Below, in pieces: positions 1 to 7,593 of a stretch of DNA of 40,831 nucleotides (position 1 is its first letter; every line of letters begins with the position of its first letter). The stretch covers positions 1-40,831 of the forward strand of contig OMJB01000023.1 of NCBI GenBank assembly GCA_900299255.1. Direction: 5' to 3'. The notes beneath the pieces are model-generated. The model made no database searches. It worked only from the letters and a program-made list of their open reading frames with translations, and was not told the DNA's origin. The stretch comes from Sphingobacteriales bacterium (lineage in GTDB: Bacteria; Bacteroidota; Bacteroidia; Chitinophagales; Chitinophagaceae). The position numbers and the translations under genes were made by a program.

Positions 1-2045
1 GCACCTGGCAGGCCCGCTTCGGCCACAATCTGAGCCTCGCGTGCGTGCTGCTTGGCATTCAGTACGTTGTGCGGTATTTTCTTTTGCTGCAGCATACGGC
101 TCAGCAGTTCTGATACTTCTACAGAAGTTGTACCCACGAGCGAAGGCCTGCCTATTGCGCGCAAAGCCTCTATCTCATCAATAGTTGCCTTGTATTTTTC
201 GCGCTTGGTTTTATAAACAAGGTCCTGCTGGTCTTTACGGATAACAGGCAGATTAGTAGGTGTAGAAACTACATCCAGTTTGTATATCGTCCAGAACTCA
301 CCTGCCTCTGTTTCGGCGGTACCGGTCATACCGGCCAGCTTGTGGAACATACGGAAATAGTTCTGTAGCGTAACAGTGGCAAATGTTTGTGTCGCAGCTT
401 CAACCGTTACATTTTCCTTGGCTTCAATAGCCTGATGGAGGCCATCGCTGTAGCGGCGGCCATCGAGTATACGGCCTGTTTGCTCATCTACTATTTTTAC
501 TTTGCCATCCATTACCACATACTCAACGTCTTTATCAAACAGCGTATATGCTTTGAGTAACTGTTGTATAGAATGGATGCGGTCGGCTTTGATTGCATAA
601 TCCTGCAGCAGTGTATCTTTGCGCTGTAGTTTTTCTTCTGGCGAAGCTGATGTTTTTTCTATCTCTGCCATTTCGCTACCGATGTCCGGAAGAACGAAGA
701 AATTCGGATCTTCCGATACACCTGTAATCAAAGCAATACCTTTATTGGTGAGGTCAACGCTGTTGTTTTTCTCATCAATTGCAAAGTACAATTCCTCATC
801 TACTACTGGCATATTCTTCTGATGCTCTGCTATGTAGTAGTTTTCAGTTTTCTGTAGTATCTGCTTATTGCCTTCTTCGCTCAGGAACTTGATCAGTGCT
901 GTGTTTTTGGGCAGGCCACGGTTGGCGCGGAATAAATAAAGGCCGCCGGTGTCCTTGTCCGTTTTGCCTTCAGCAATCAACCTCTTTGCTTCTATGAGGC
1001 TCTGATTGGTTACCTTGCGCTGCGCTTCAAGCAGGCGTTCTATACGAGGCTTGAGTGCATGGAACTGCTGCTCATCTCCCTTAGGTATAGGCCCGGAAAT
1101 GATGAGAGGGGTTCGTGCATCGTCAATCAATACACTATCCACCTCATCTACCATGGCGAAATGGTGCTTGCGCTGTACCATTTCTTCAGGGTGGTGAACC
1201 ATGTTATCGCGCAGGTAGTCGAAACCGAATTCATTATTGGTACCGTAGGTAATGTCTGCCATGTAGGCATTACGGCGCTCGGGTGAATTAGGCTCGTGCT
1301 TGTCAATACAGTCGGTCCTTAAACCCAGCCATTCAAAAAGCGGCCCGTTCCATTCCTGGTCACGGCGGGCAAGGTAATCGTTCACCGTAACGATATGCAC
1401 ACCTTCTCCGGCCAGAGCATTTAGGTAGGCCGGAAGGGTTGATACCAGTGTTTTACCTTCACCGGTTGCCATTTCAGCAATTTTGCCTTCATGGAGTACC
1501 ATGCCTCCTATCAGCTGCACATCGTAGTGCAACATGTTCCAGGTGACTGTGATACCGGCGGCATCCCAGGTGTTTTTGTAAATTGATTTATCGCCGTCAA
1601 TTGTGACGTGTTGCCTGCTTGCGGCAAGGTATCTGTCGAGCTCTGTGGCTGTAGCCACCATCTCAGTATTTTCTTTAAAGCGGCGGGCGGTTTCCTTAAC
1701 CACAGCAAACGCTTCAGGGAGAATTATTTTTAATATCTCCTCTATCTGCTGGTCGCGCTGTTTTATCAGTTTGTCAACCTCATTATAAATTGACTCCCGC
1801 AGGTGAATATCGTCTGAAGGCGCGGATTCAGATTCGCTTTTTTTATCTGCAATCTGCTGATCAATTGTGGCCAGGTGTTCTTTGATCCGCTGGCGGAATT
1901 CCTGCGTTTTACTCCGCAACTGGTCATTAGACAGCGACTGGAATTGAGCAAAAAATTTGTTGGTCTCCGCAACAAGGGGCTGCAAGCGTTTTACGTCTTT
2001 GTCAGACTTGCTTCCGCCAAATATTTTTGAAAGAAATCCTATCAT
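1..2045 (-). CDS. secA: Preprotein translocase ATPase SecA (partial, C-terminus beyond the window)
   Basis: SecA is the cytosolic/membrane-associated ATPase that drives unfolded preproteins through SecYEG. Reading leftward from ATG at 2045, about 681 residues are open to the left edge. Visible motifs are the Walker A segment MATGEGKT (around residues 190-200), the nearby [18 protein letters not shown] segment, the Walker B/DEAD-like [14 protein letters not shown], the ISGP segment, and later [13 protein letters not shown] and [13 protein letters not shown] of the second nucleotide-binding fold. The N-terminus ([17 protein letters not shown]) is typical of Bacteroidota SecA. An acidic/serine-rich insert lies near residues 75-85. 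The preprotein cross-linking domain falls between the two nucleotide-binding halves. The HWD/IRA2 and C-terminal parts are outside the window. It supplies the Sec step for the many signal-peptide proteins here. Confidence 0.97.
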   Translation of the reverse strand, partial: MIGFLSKIFGGSKSDKDVKRLQPLVAETNKFFAQFQSLSNDQLRSKTQEFRQRIKEHLATIDQQIADKKSESESAPSDDIHLRESIYNEVDKLIKQRDQQIEEILKIILPEAFAVVKETARRFKENTEMVATATELDRYLAASRQHVTIDGDKSIYKNTWDAAGITVTWNMLHYDVQLIGGMVLHEGKIAEMATGEGKTLVSTLPAYLNALAGEGVHIVTVNDYLARRDQEWNGPLFEWLGLRTDCIDKHEPNSPERRNAYMADITYGTNNEFGFDYLRDNMVHHPEEMVQRKHHFAMVDEVDSVLIDDARTPLIISGPIPKGDEQQFHALKPRIERLLEAQRKVTNQSLIEAKRLIAEGKTDKDTGGLYLFRANRGLPKNTALIKFLSEEGNKQILQKTENYYIAEHQKNMPVVDEELYFAIDEKNNSVDLTNKGIALITGVSEDPNFFVLPDIGSEMAEIEKTSASPEEKLQRKDTLLQDYAIKADRIHSIQQLLKAYTLFDKDVEYVVMDGKVKIVDEQTGRILDGRRYSDGLHQAIEAKENVTVEAATQTFATVTLQNYFRMFHKLAGMTGTAETEAGEFWTIYKLDVVSTPTNLPVIRKDQQDLVYKTKREKYKATIDEIEALRAIGRPSLVGTTSVEVSELLSRMLQQKKIPHNVLNAKQHAREAQIVAEAGLPG

Positions 2046-2738
2046 TTTAAATATCGAAAGTTTAAGGGAAGCCCAAGGCTGCACCCCAATGACAAATAAA
2101 AACCTATACTATTGCTATGTATCAAAAACCGTGCAACAGCACCATTAACTGCCAGCTTGGCAAAAATGCCTGCGCAACCCGGCAAAAGGGTTGCGAAGTT
2201 ACGCCAAAGGGTGGATTTAGAAAAATATGGTGTTGTATTGCATTTCGATTAACTAATAGTTATATCGCAGATTGTGAGGGATTTGAAACAGCGTTATCAT
2301 GCCGTACATCAGAGAGGTGGTAGTTCGTGAATTAGGTAATTTTTTGAATAAACGGACAGGTATGGGGCAGATAAGGCCTTTCAAATAGAAAAAAGGTATT
2401 TATGTTCGATGGGTGTTAACTGGATTGTGAAAAGGAGCACTAAATAGGGTGCTTTTTCGGCCGGAACTACTTAATTTAAAGCCTCGGCTTAGTAAGGAGC
2501 GGCTAAGCCTGATGATATTCTGTTTTTTGCGAGAAATCCGGCTTTTGCGTTGACACAGGCCAAGATTACCGTGTTGTTGGTTAATAGCCTGTGAACAGGC
2601 AAAACCATTGCCAATAAAGGGTTTTGGGCGAATATGGAAGATGTTTTTGAGATAATAAAAAAAAAATTTGGCATAATAATTTGCAGGGCAACGAAATTTT
2701 TATGTATTTTGGGTGCAATTTTGAAAATAAGACTAAAC
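2046..2738. other. Gene-free interval between secA and a secreted protein gene
   Basis: No credible coding frame is seen; the short frames present have poor composition and no conserved features. It holds three small inverted repeats: CGCAACCC/GGGTTGCG at 2173-2195 (7-nt loop), a weak GU-containing hairpin followed by a T run at 2430-2457, and GGCTTAG/CTAAGCC at 2486-2509. secA (leftward) and the gene at 2739 (rightward) are divergent, so promoters for both should lie here. A possible one for the latter is listed separately. Confidence 0.6.
2680..2711 (+). promoter_or_regulatory. Possible Bacteroidota promoter for the three-repeat secreted protein
   Basis: TTTG at 2680-2683 and TATTTTG at 2705-2711, separated by 21 nt, approximate the Bacteroidota -33/-7 pattern (TTTG, TAnnTTTG), although the -7 box is one T short. 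The predicted transcript start lies about 20 nt before the ATG at 2739. Confidence 0.3.
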
Positions 2739-3275
2739 ATGAAAAGAACCATTATTGTCGTTTTTACAGTATTTGCAGCATTACTATTTGGTAACAGGAG
2801 CTTTGCTCAGGAAGACCTGGTTAGGGTTTTTCGCTGGTATATTCCTGAAGATCAGCAATATTGCACTGTGGCCGATGGCGAATACCAGGATGGACAATTG
2901 ATTAACTGGGGCTGGACTGATAAAACGCTTATGTTCTGGGCGTATCGTACACCAGGTCCGGGAAGAGTGGCGGTAAATGGCTGGTACAATCCGGTTAGCC
3001 GCGCCCATATCAGTGTTTGTGAAGACGAATTTTCAGATGACGCAATGCTGAAAAACGGATATACTCAGAAGCACCTTCAGTTTTACGCTCTCACGCGCAG
3101 GGGGTCAAATACACTATGTATCTACCGCTGGTTGCTGAGCAAGCGCCACGCATGGATAACTATTCCTGAAGATACTGATACAGACGTGTATATCAAGAAA
3201 GGGTATCACCACAAAACATACCAGTATTATGGTATCTCAAGAAATGTGGATGCTCCAATTTACGATCAGTTATAA
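2739..3275 (+). CDS. Small secreted protein with three DUF5648-like repeats
   Basis: A 178-residue protein. I chose ATG 2739 rather than an in-frame ATG at 2634 because it begins a clear Sec signal peptide (MKRTIIVVFTVFAALLFGNRSFAQ, cut near residue 24). The mature part is almost wholly three ~42-residue repeats (about residues 29-70, 77-119 and 127-168). Each has an aromatic start (FRWY, GWYNP, YRWLL), a Thr/Ser strand, an acidic turn, then a Gly-aromatic-x-x-K-x-x-x-(F/Y)-(W/Y)-(A/G) end followed by Arg. This resembles the repeat called DUF5648, found in secreted lectin-, peptidase- or lipase-associated proteins. Three repeats would suit a beta-trefoil-like fold, but that is inference. There is no catalytic domain and no T9SS tail. 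A hairpin terminator follows, so the gene is monocistronic. Function unknown; carbohydrate or surface binding is only a guess. Confidence 0.8.
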   Translation: MKRTIIVVFTVFAALLFGNRSFAQEDLVRVFRWYIPEDQQYCTVADGEYQDGQLINWGWTDKTLMFWAYRTPGPGRVAVNGWYNPVSRAHISVCEDEFSDDAMLKNGYTQKHLQFYALTRRGSNTLCIYRWLLSKRHAWITIPEDTDTDVYIKKGYHHKTYQYYGISRNVDAPIYDQL

Positions 3276-3300
3276 TTGTGAATATGTATAGATATTTAAA

Positions 3301-3327
3301 AGCTCCTGCCTGCAGGGGCTTTTTTTA
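3301..3327 (+). terminator. Intrinsic terminator after the three-repeat secreted protein
   Basis: AGCTCCTGC and GCAGGGGCT form a 9-bp stem (one G-T pair) with a tiny loop, directly followed by a run of seven T. It sits 25 nt after the stop codon at 3275. Confidence 0.75.
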
Positions 3328-3347
3328 TGGTAGGCCTTCTGAGTAGC

Positions 3348-3378
3348 CTTGTGGCATCCGCGCAATAAATTAGTTTTG
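3348..3378 (+). promoter_or_regulatory. Probable Bacteroidota promoter of the S9 peptidase gene
   Basis: CTTG at 3348-3351 and TAGTTTTG at 3371-3378 are 19 nt apart. The second box matches TAnnTTTG exactly. The start codon is 18 nt after the -7 box, giving a short leader. Confidence 0.45.
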
Positions 3379-3396
3379 TTTCTTTAAATACAGATC

Positions 3397-5559
3397 ATGA
3401 ATAAAAGAATTTACCTGCTGCTTATTGGGGCTTTGTGCCTGGCTAACAGAGCATCAGCACAAAAAAAGCTGTTTACTATTACTGAGGCAACAAATGGCAT
3501 GGCTACGACACTGGCTCCCAAAAGTGTAAAAAGTGGTTCGTGGCAGTTGGGTACAGATAACTTCTGGCAGGTGGAAAAAATAAATGGTGCGGATGCATGG
3601 ACGGTTACGGACTATGCCAATAATGCAAAAAAAATCAACGTACCTGCCATAGAAACAGATGGGCCTAAGGGTAAGGAGTATAAAACACCTGCACTGAAGT
3701 GGCTGGATAAAAGCCATGCCTGGTATCTGAATGATAAGGATGTAACCGAGGCGGCTTTGACCGATGGCTATAAAGGATGGACGACAAACAAACTGGTGCA
3801 ACTGCCGGCGGATGCAGAACGCATAACCGTAGACAAAAGCAGGAAAGTGGCTTATACAATTGGCAACAACCTTTGGCTGTGGGACAAAAAGGGCGGCAGC
3901 CAGAAAGTGACCAATGAAAAGAACGCAAACATAGTATGCGGGCAGTCGGTGCACAGGGATGAGTTTGGAATAGATGGGGGCATATTCTTTTCGCCAAAGG
4001 GTAATTACCTGGCCTATTACCGCATGGACCAGACTATGGTCAATGATTATCCAATTGTGAAATGGGATGTAACACCGGCTAAAGCCGAGAATATCAAATA
4101 TCCGATGGCGGGCGGCACATCGCACGAAGTGGCACTGTGTGTGTATGACCCGGTGAGTAAAAAGTCGGTGATCATGAATACCGGAGCAAGGAACAAAGAC
4201 CACTACCTCACCTCTGTGACATGGAGCCCTGACGAAAAGTACATTTTCATAGCTATACTTAACAGGGGGCAAAACCATTTGTGGCTGAACAAATATGACG
4301 CACGAACAGGGGCAAAAGTGAGCACTTTGTTTGAAGAATCTGACAGCAAATATGTACACCCAACGCACCCGCTGGTTTTTCTGCCAAAGCAAAATAATCA
4401 GTTCATATGGTGGAGCGAGCGCGACGGATTTGAGCATCTGTACCTGTACAACACAGATGGCAAGCTGGTGCGCCAGCTTACACACGGCAGCTGGGTGGTA
4501 AACGAGATAACCGGGTTTGATATGGCGTGCAACCGAGTGATTGTTACCACAAGTAAAGAATCGCCTCTGGAAAAGCACATATACTCTGTGAGCCTTGATA
4601 ACGGCAAAATGAAACGGATAGATAAAGATGCGGGTATGCACAGTGCCAGCTGCAGCGAGGATGGCAGATTTGTTAACGATGTGTACAACGGAGCAGGGAT
4701 ACCAAGAAACTGTGTAATAAGAAGCACAGACGGAAACTTTGAAGATGTATTGAGCAAGGCAGATAACCCGCTTGCAGACTATGACCGCCCGGAGATAAAA
4801 GATATAAAAATAAAAGCGGCAGACGGCAAGACAGACTTATATGGAAAGCTAATACTGCCAACACATTTTGACAAGAATAAAAAATACCCTGTTATTGTTT
4901 ATCTGTACAACGGGCCTAATGTGCAGCTAATCCACAATTCATTTCCGGAGAGTGGTAATCTGTGGTACGAGTATATGGCGCAGCATGGCTACATAGTGTT
5001 TACTATTGACGGCAGAGGCAGTTGGAACCGTGGGACTGAATTCGAACAGGCTACCTTCAGGAAGCTGGGTGAAGTGGAAATGCAGGATCAGCTGAAGGGT
5101 GTGGAATACCTGAAATCACTGCCTTATGTGGATGCCGGAAGAATGGGTGTGCATGGCTGGAGCTACGGTGGTTTTATGACTACATCTCTGATGCTGAAGT
5201 ACCCTGATGTATTTAAGTGCGCAGTGGCAGGTGGCCCGGTAATGGACTGGAAAATGTATGAGGTAATGTACACAGAACGATACATGGATATGCCACAGGA
5301 GAACCCGGATGGCTATGCAAATGCAAACCTGCTGGATAAAACCAAGAACCTGAAAGGCAAGCTGCTGCTGATACACGGTACCAACGATAATGTTGTAGTG
5401 TGGCAGCACAGCATTGACTTTCTGAAAAAGTGTGTTGATGAAAACGTACAGGTAGATTATTTTGTGTATCCGGGTTATGAACATAATGTGCGAGGCAAAG
5501 ACCGGGTGCACCTGATGCAGAAAATCAGTAACTACTTTGATCTGTATTTGAAGCCATAA
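3397..5559 (+). CDS. Exported dipeptidyl peptidase IV-like S9 family serine peptidase
   Basis: A 720-residue prolyl oligopeptidase family enzyme, expected to release N-terminal dipeptides (X-Pro/X-Ala) from peptides in the periplasm or at the surface. The N-terminus is a Sec signal peptide ending ASAQ (about residue 22). Residues ~100-470 form the eight-bladed DPP IV propeller; the conserved DEFGIDGGIFFSP...YRMD stretch is typical of Bacteroidota DPP IV proteins. The C-terminal alpha/beta hydrolase domain has nucleophile Ser589 in GWSYGG, Asp664 in HGTNDNVV and His696 in PGYEHN, so the triad is intact. Length (720) is usual for the family. It has its own promoter-like boxes and is convergent with the dapB operon. 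Likely role is peptide scavenging; exact specificity cannot be read from sequence. Confidence 0.93.
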   Translation: MNKRIYLLLIGALCLANRASAQKKLFTITEATNGMATTLAPKSVKSGSWQLGTDNFWQVEKINGADAWTVTDYANNAKKINVPAIETDGPKGKEYKTPALKWLDKSHAWYLNDKDVTEAALTDGYKGWTTNKLVQLPADAERITVDKSRKVAYTIGNNLWLWDKKGGSQKVTNEKNANIVCGQSVHRDEFGIDGGIFFSPKGNYLAYYRMDQTMVNDYPIVKWDVTPAKAENIKYPMAGGTSHEVALCVYDPVSKKSVIMNTGARNKDHYLTSVTWSPDEKYIFIAILNRGQNHLWLNKYDARTGAKVSTLFEESDSKYVHPTHPLVFLPKQNNQFIWWSERDGFEHLYLYNTDGKLVRQLTHGSWVVNEITGFDMACNRVIVTTSKESPLEKHIYSVSLDNGKMKRIDKDAGMHSASCSEDGRFVNDVYNGAGIPRNCVIRSTDGNFEDVLSKADNPLADYDRPEIKDIKIKAADGKTDLYGKLILPTHFDKNKKYPVIVYLYNGPNVQLIHNSFPESGNLWYEYMAQHGYIVFTIDGRGSWNRGTEFEQATFRKLGEVEMQDQLKGVEYLKSLPYVDAGRMGVHGWSYGGFMTTSLMLKYPDVFKCAVAGGPVMDWKMYEVMYTERYMDMPQENPDGYANANLLDKTKNLKGKLLLIHGTNDNVVVWQHSIDFLKKCVDENVQVDYFVYPGYEHNVRGKDRVHLMQKISNYFDLYLKP

Positions 5560-5594
5560 ATACTGCTGAATCGCAGAAGGCAGTCGTGATGATA

Positions 5595-5855
5595 TTAATC
5601 CAGCTGCAGCAAATATGTCTTTGAAAGAAGTATCTCTTTCCACATAGCTTTCATCTGCTTTTTGGAGATAGGTATTGGTGTTTCCGGCTCTATAACAAAT
5701 ATGATATTGAAGTACCGGCAACCCTTTAGCTCAACGTATTGTATTGTATCTGTCCTTCTCTGGTTTTTAGTATTGTCCGGAATTGTTTGTCCGTGCGAAT
5801 TAGTGAAGGTGTGCAGCACTATCACAAGCGCCGTAATCGATAATATTGTACGCAT
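5595..5855 (-). CDS. Small secreted protein of unknown function
   Basis: 86 residues, with an N-terminal hydrophobic signal (MRTILSITALVIVLHTF) and likely cleavage near HGQ (residue ~23). The remaining ~63 residues contain one Cys (KGCRYFN), a hydrophobic strand (NIIFVIEPE) and a basic/amphipathic end (KKQMKAMWKEILL). No family recognised. The start codon lies 2 nt after the stop of the upstream lipoprotein gene, suggesting translational coupling in the dapB operon. Convergent with the S9 peptidase gene 35 nt away, with no obvious terminator hairpin in between. Confidence 0.65.
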   Translation of the reverse strand: MRTILSITALVIVLHTFTNSHGQTIPDNTKNQRRTDTIQYVELKGCRYFNIIFVIEPETPIPISKKQMKAMWKEILLSKTYLLQLD

Positions 5856-5857
5856 TA

Positions 5858-6262
5858 TTAGTTCGGGAAAACCACTTTTTTCAGCCCTTCAAAATCAATT
5901 GGGGTTTTTATGCCGTCTGCCGGCGCATCGGAGGTGTTGTTGATGTCTTTGGTAAGGACCAGTGAGCCTTTCTGCAGGTAGTTGTCTTTGCCGTAAATGC
6001 GAAGTATCATCTTACCCAATTCTTCAGCTTTCTTGCTTCTCTCTTCGGCAGATGCAGGATAGAATTTTGTGTCTGCAACAACCACAGTCAATTCTGAACG
6101 GTCTTCGCTTACGTTGATATGTACTGCCCGATAGTTAGGAAGAAGGTTCACCATACTGTCGCGGATGATATTGGTTTTGCCGTCGTTTGCTGTGCGATCG
6201 CCGCAGGCGTACAATAGCGAAATAACGGTAACGAAAATGGTAATTGAAAATAACTTTTTCAT
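5858..6262 (-). CDS. Small putative lipoprotein, unknown function
   Basis: 134 residues. The N-terminus MKKLFSITIFVTVISLLYACGD is a lipoprotein-type signal with the acylatable Cys at residue 20 (lipobox-like LYAC). The mature domain is hydrophilic and mixed alpha/beta: a strand-rich RAVHINVSEDRSELTVVV segment, then a charged helix (AEERSKKAEELGKMILRIYG). It begins 27 nt after dapB and ends 2 nt before the next small gene, so the three genes probably form one transcript. No known family recognised. The periplasmic face of the inner membrane or the inner leaflet of the outer membrane is the likely location. Confidence 0.75.
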   Translation of the reverse strand: MKKLFSITIFVTVISLLYACGDRTANDGKTNIIRDSMVNLLPNYRAVHINVSEDRSELTVVVADTKFYPASAEERSKKAEELGKMILRIYGKDNYLQKGSLVLTKDINNTSDAPADGIKTPIDFEGLKKVVFPN

Positions 6263-6289
6263 AAAAAATCTTTTTTTGGTTAATGATGG

Positions 6290-7009
6290 TTATTGAATGC
6301 CCAATACATCCTTCATTGTAAATATACCTTTCTTTCCACAAACGTACTCAGCGGCAAGTACAGCACCTAGCGCAAAACCATCGCGGTTGTGGGCAGTGTG
6401 CTTAATTTCAATATCGTCTATAGACGAAGAATAGGTGATTTTATGTGTGCCCGGAACATTTTCGATTCTGTGGGCTATGATAGGCAATGCACCAGCTTCT
6501 CCGGTGTCGTTCAGCGTCCATTTGGTTTTGCTGTCCAGGTTTTGAATAATCTGTTCAGCCAGGGTAATGGCTGTACCGCTGGGGGCATCTTTCTTTTGGG
6601 TATGGTGCGTTTCCTCGATAGTGGGCTTATACTCGTCATGCCCATTCATGAGCCGAGCAAGTAGTTTATTTATTTCAAAAAAAATATTTACTCCAATACT
6701 GAAATTAGAAGCGTACAGGAAAGCAACTCCATTGTCAGATGCAGCTTTGTTAGCCTCAGGCAATGAGTCGTTCCAACCGGTGGTGCCACATACTACGCTG
6801 ATACCAGCCTCAAGGCAGCGCAGTACATTATCTTTTCCCGATTCGGGATGGGTAAATTCAATGGCTACATCTGCTTGCTGTATGTGGGGTGCGCCTAATT
6901 CATGCTTGTTGGCTGATGATATGCGCAAAACAATGTTGTGCCCACGCTGTAACGCAATCTGTTCAATTGTCTTACCCATTTTTCCGTAACCAATCAATGC
7001 TATGTTCAT
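6290..7009 (-). CDS. dapB: 4-hydroxy-tetrahydrodipicolinate reductase
   Basis: 239 residues, normal for Bacteroidota DapB. It reduces 4-hydroxy-tetrahydrodipicolinate with NAD(P)H to tetrahydrodipicolinate in the diaminopimelate/lysine pathway, feeding peptidoglycan and lysine synthesis in the cytosol. The N-terminal Rossmann motif is GYGKMGK (residues 7-13). CGTTGW (about 74-79) is the nucleotide-binding/hinge strand. The catalytic segment ETHHTQKKDAPSGTA carries His135/His136 and Lys140. SIGVNIFFEINK lies just before the catalytic domain. It is the first gene of a three-gene leftward run with two small secreted proteins, which is unusual because these have no obvious lysine-pathway role. 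Confidence 0.96.
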   Translation of the reverse strand: MNIALIGYGKMGKTIEQIALQRGHNIVLRISSANKHELGAPHIQQADVAIEFTHPESGKDNVLRCLEAGISVVCGTTGWNDSLPEANKAASDNGVAFLYASNFSIGVNIFFEINKLLARLMNGHDEYKPTIEETHHTQKKDAPSGTAITLAEQIIQNLDSKTKWTLNDTGEAGALPIIAHRIENVPGTHKITYSSSIDDIEIKHTAHNRDGFALGAVLAAEYVCGKKGIFTMKDVLGIQ

Positions 7010-7043
7010 TTGTTATAATTGCTCTAAGAAAGATTATTGCTCG

Positions 7044-7051
7044 CAAAACTA
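7044..7051 (-). promoter_or_regulatory. -7 box (TAGTTTTG) upstream of dapB
   Basis: Read leftward, TAGTTTTG matches TAnnTTTG and lies about 35 nt before the dapB ATG. No TTTG box is seen ~20 nt upstream; that position is close to the left inverted-repeat arm at 7080-7100. Confidence 0.35.
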
Positions 7052-7079
7052 CATACATTATTGTGATCATAGTGGGAAT

Positions 7080-7100
7080 CTTTGTGTCCTTCGTGGTTAA
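7080..7100. repeat. Left inverted-repeat arm flanking the GxxExxY gene
   Basis: The reverse strand reads TTAACCACGAAGGACACAAAG. It matches the right arm at 7546-7566 (TTTACCACAAAGGGCACAAAG) at 18 of 21 positions in inverted orientation. It ends 5 nt from the stop codon of the enclosed gene. Confidence 0.75.
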
Positions 7101-7105
7101 TTAAT

Positions 7106-7486
7106 CTAAAGTGTGCCATTAATTACCCGCCTGACCCCGTCTCTAAATAAAACAGAATTGAAATTAATAAGCAATCCAAGTTTGCAATTAGAAAGCTTGA
7201 GGTATGTAATGATTTGCGCCATATGGATATCATTCAATGAGTCTATTGATTTAATCTCTACAATAAACTTGCTTTCAATCAGGAGGTCAACTCGATACCC
7301 GATATCTAACCTTATGCCCTCATACACTAAGGGTAATGCTTTTTGTTGTTCGACTTTCAGCCCATATTTCTGAAGCTCATAAGACAGGCACTCCTCATAA
7401 GCACTTTCCAGTAACCCAGGGCCAAGAGTTTTATGAACCGAAAGGCCACATTCAAAAACAATCTTAGCAATTTCACTTTCGGACAT
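7106..7486 (-). CDS. GxxExxY family protein (PD-(D/E)xK nuclease-like)
   Basis: 126 residues, full length for the family. The naming motif is G24-L-L-E27-S-A-Y30 within LGPGLLESAYE. A complete PD-(D/E)xK-type core is visible: Asp67 (GYRVDLL), then E77-I-K79 (FIVEIKS), followed by Q91-x3-Y95 (AQIITYL), a QxxxY motif also seen in RecB/Cas4-type nucleases. The fold and residues suggest metal-dependent nuclease activity, but the family's biological role is not established. It stands alone between dapB and the BaiN-like gene and is bracketed by inverted CACRAAGGRCACAAAG repeats at 7080-7100 and 7546-7583. The bracketing suggests horizontal or cassette-like movement. Cytosolic; no signal peptide. 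Confidence 0.93.
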   Translation of the reverse strand: MSESEIAKIVFECGLSVHKTLGPGLLESAYEECLSYELQKYGLKVEQQKALPLVYEGIRLDIGYRVDLLIESKFIVEIKSIDSLNDIHMAQIITYLKLSNCKLGLLINFNSVLFRDGVRRVINGTL

Positions 7487-7545
7487 CTGAGGAATTGTTT
7501 AATGGAGTATTTGAACTAAAATTAAGCTTTACATTCCGAGATAAA

Positions 7546-7583
7546 TTTACCACAAAGGGCACAAAGTTTTTCACAAAGGGCAC
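7546..7583. repeat. Right inverted-repeat arm with a duplicated 12-mer
   Basis: TTTACCACAAAGGGCACAAAG (7546-7566) is the inverted partner of 7080-7100. CACAAAGGGCAC occurs twice here, at 7551-7562 and 7572-7583, exactly 21 nt apart. It lies 60 nt upstream of the GxxExxY start and just past the stop of the BaiN-like gene at 7594. Confidence 0.75.
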
Positions 7584-7593
7584 TAATGCAGGT

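Noticed and set aside
2173-2195. Hairpin CGCAACCC/GGGTTGCG as a terminator
   Set aside because: No T tract follows in either direction and no gene ends here.
2117-2323. 68-codon rightward frame and the 87-codon leftward frame at 2489-2752 in the secA upstream gap
   Set aside because: Poor composition, no start context, and the leftward frame overlaps the start of the secreted three-repeat gene.
3454-4641. Long open frame (395 codons) on the minus strand
   Set aside because: It lies entirely antisense to the S9 peptidase propeller, whose frame has clear domain and catalytic motifs; the reverse frame has abundant Cys/His and no recognisable family.
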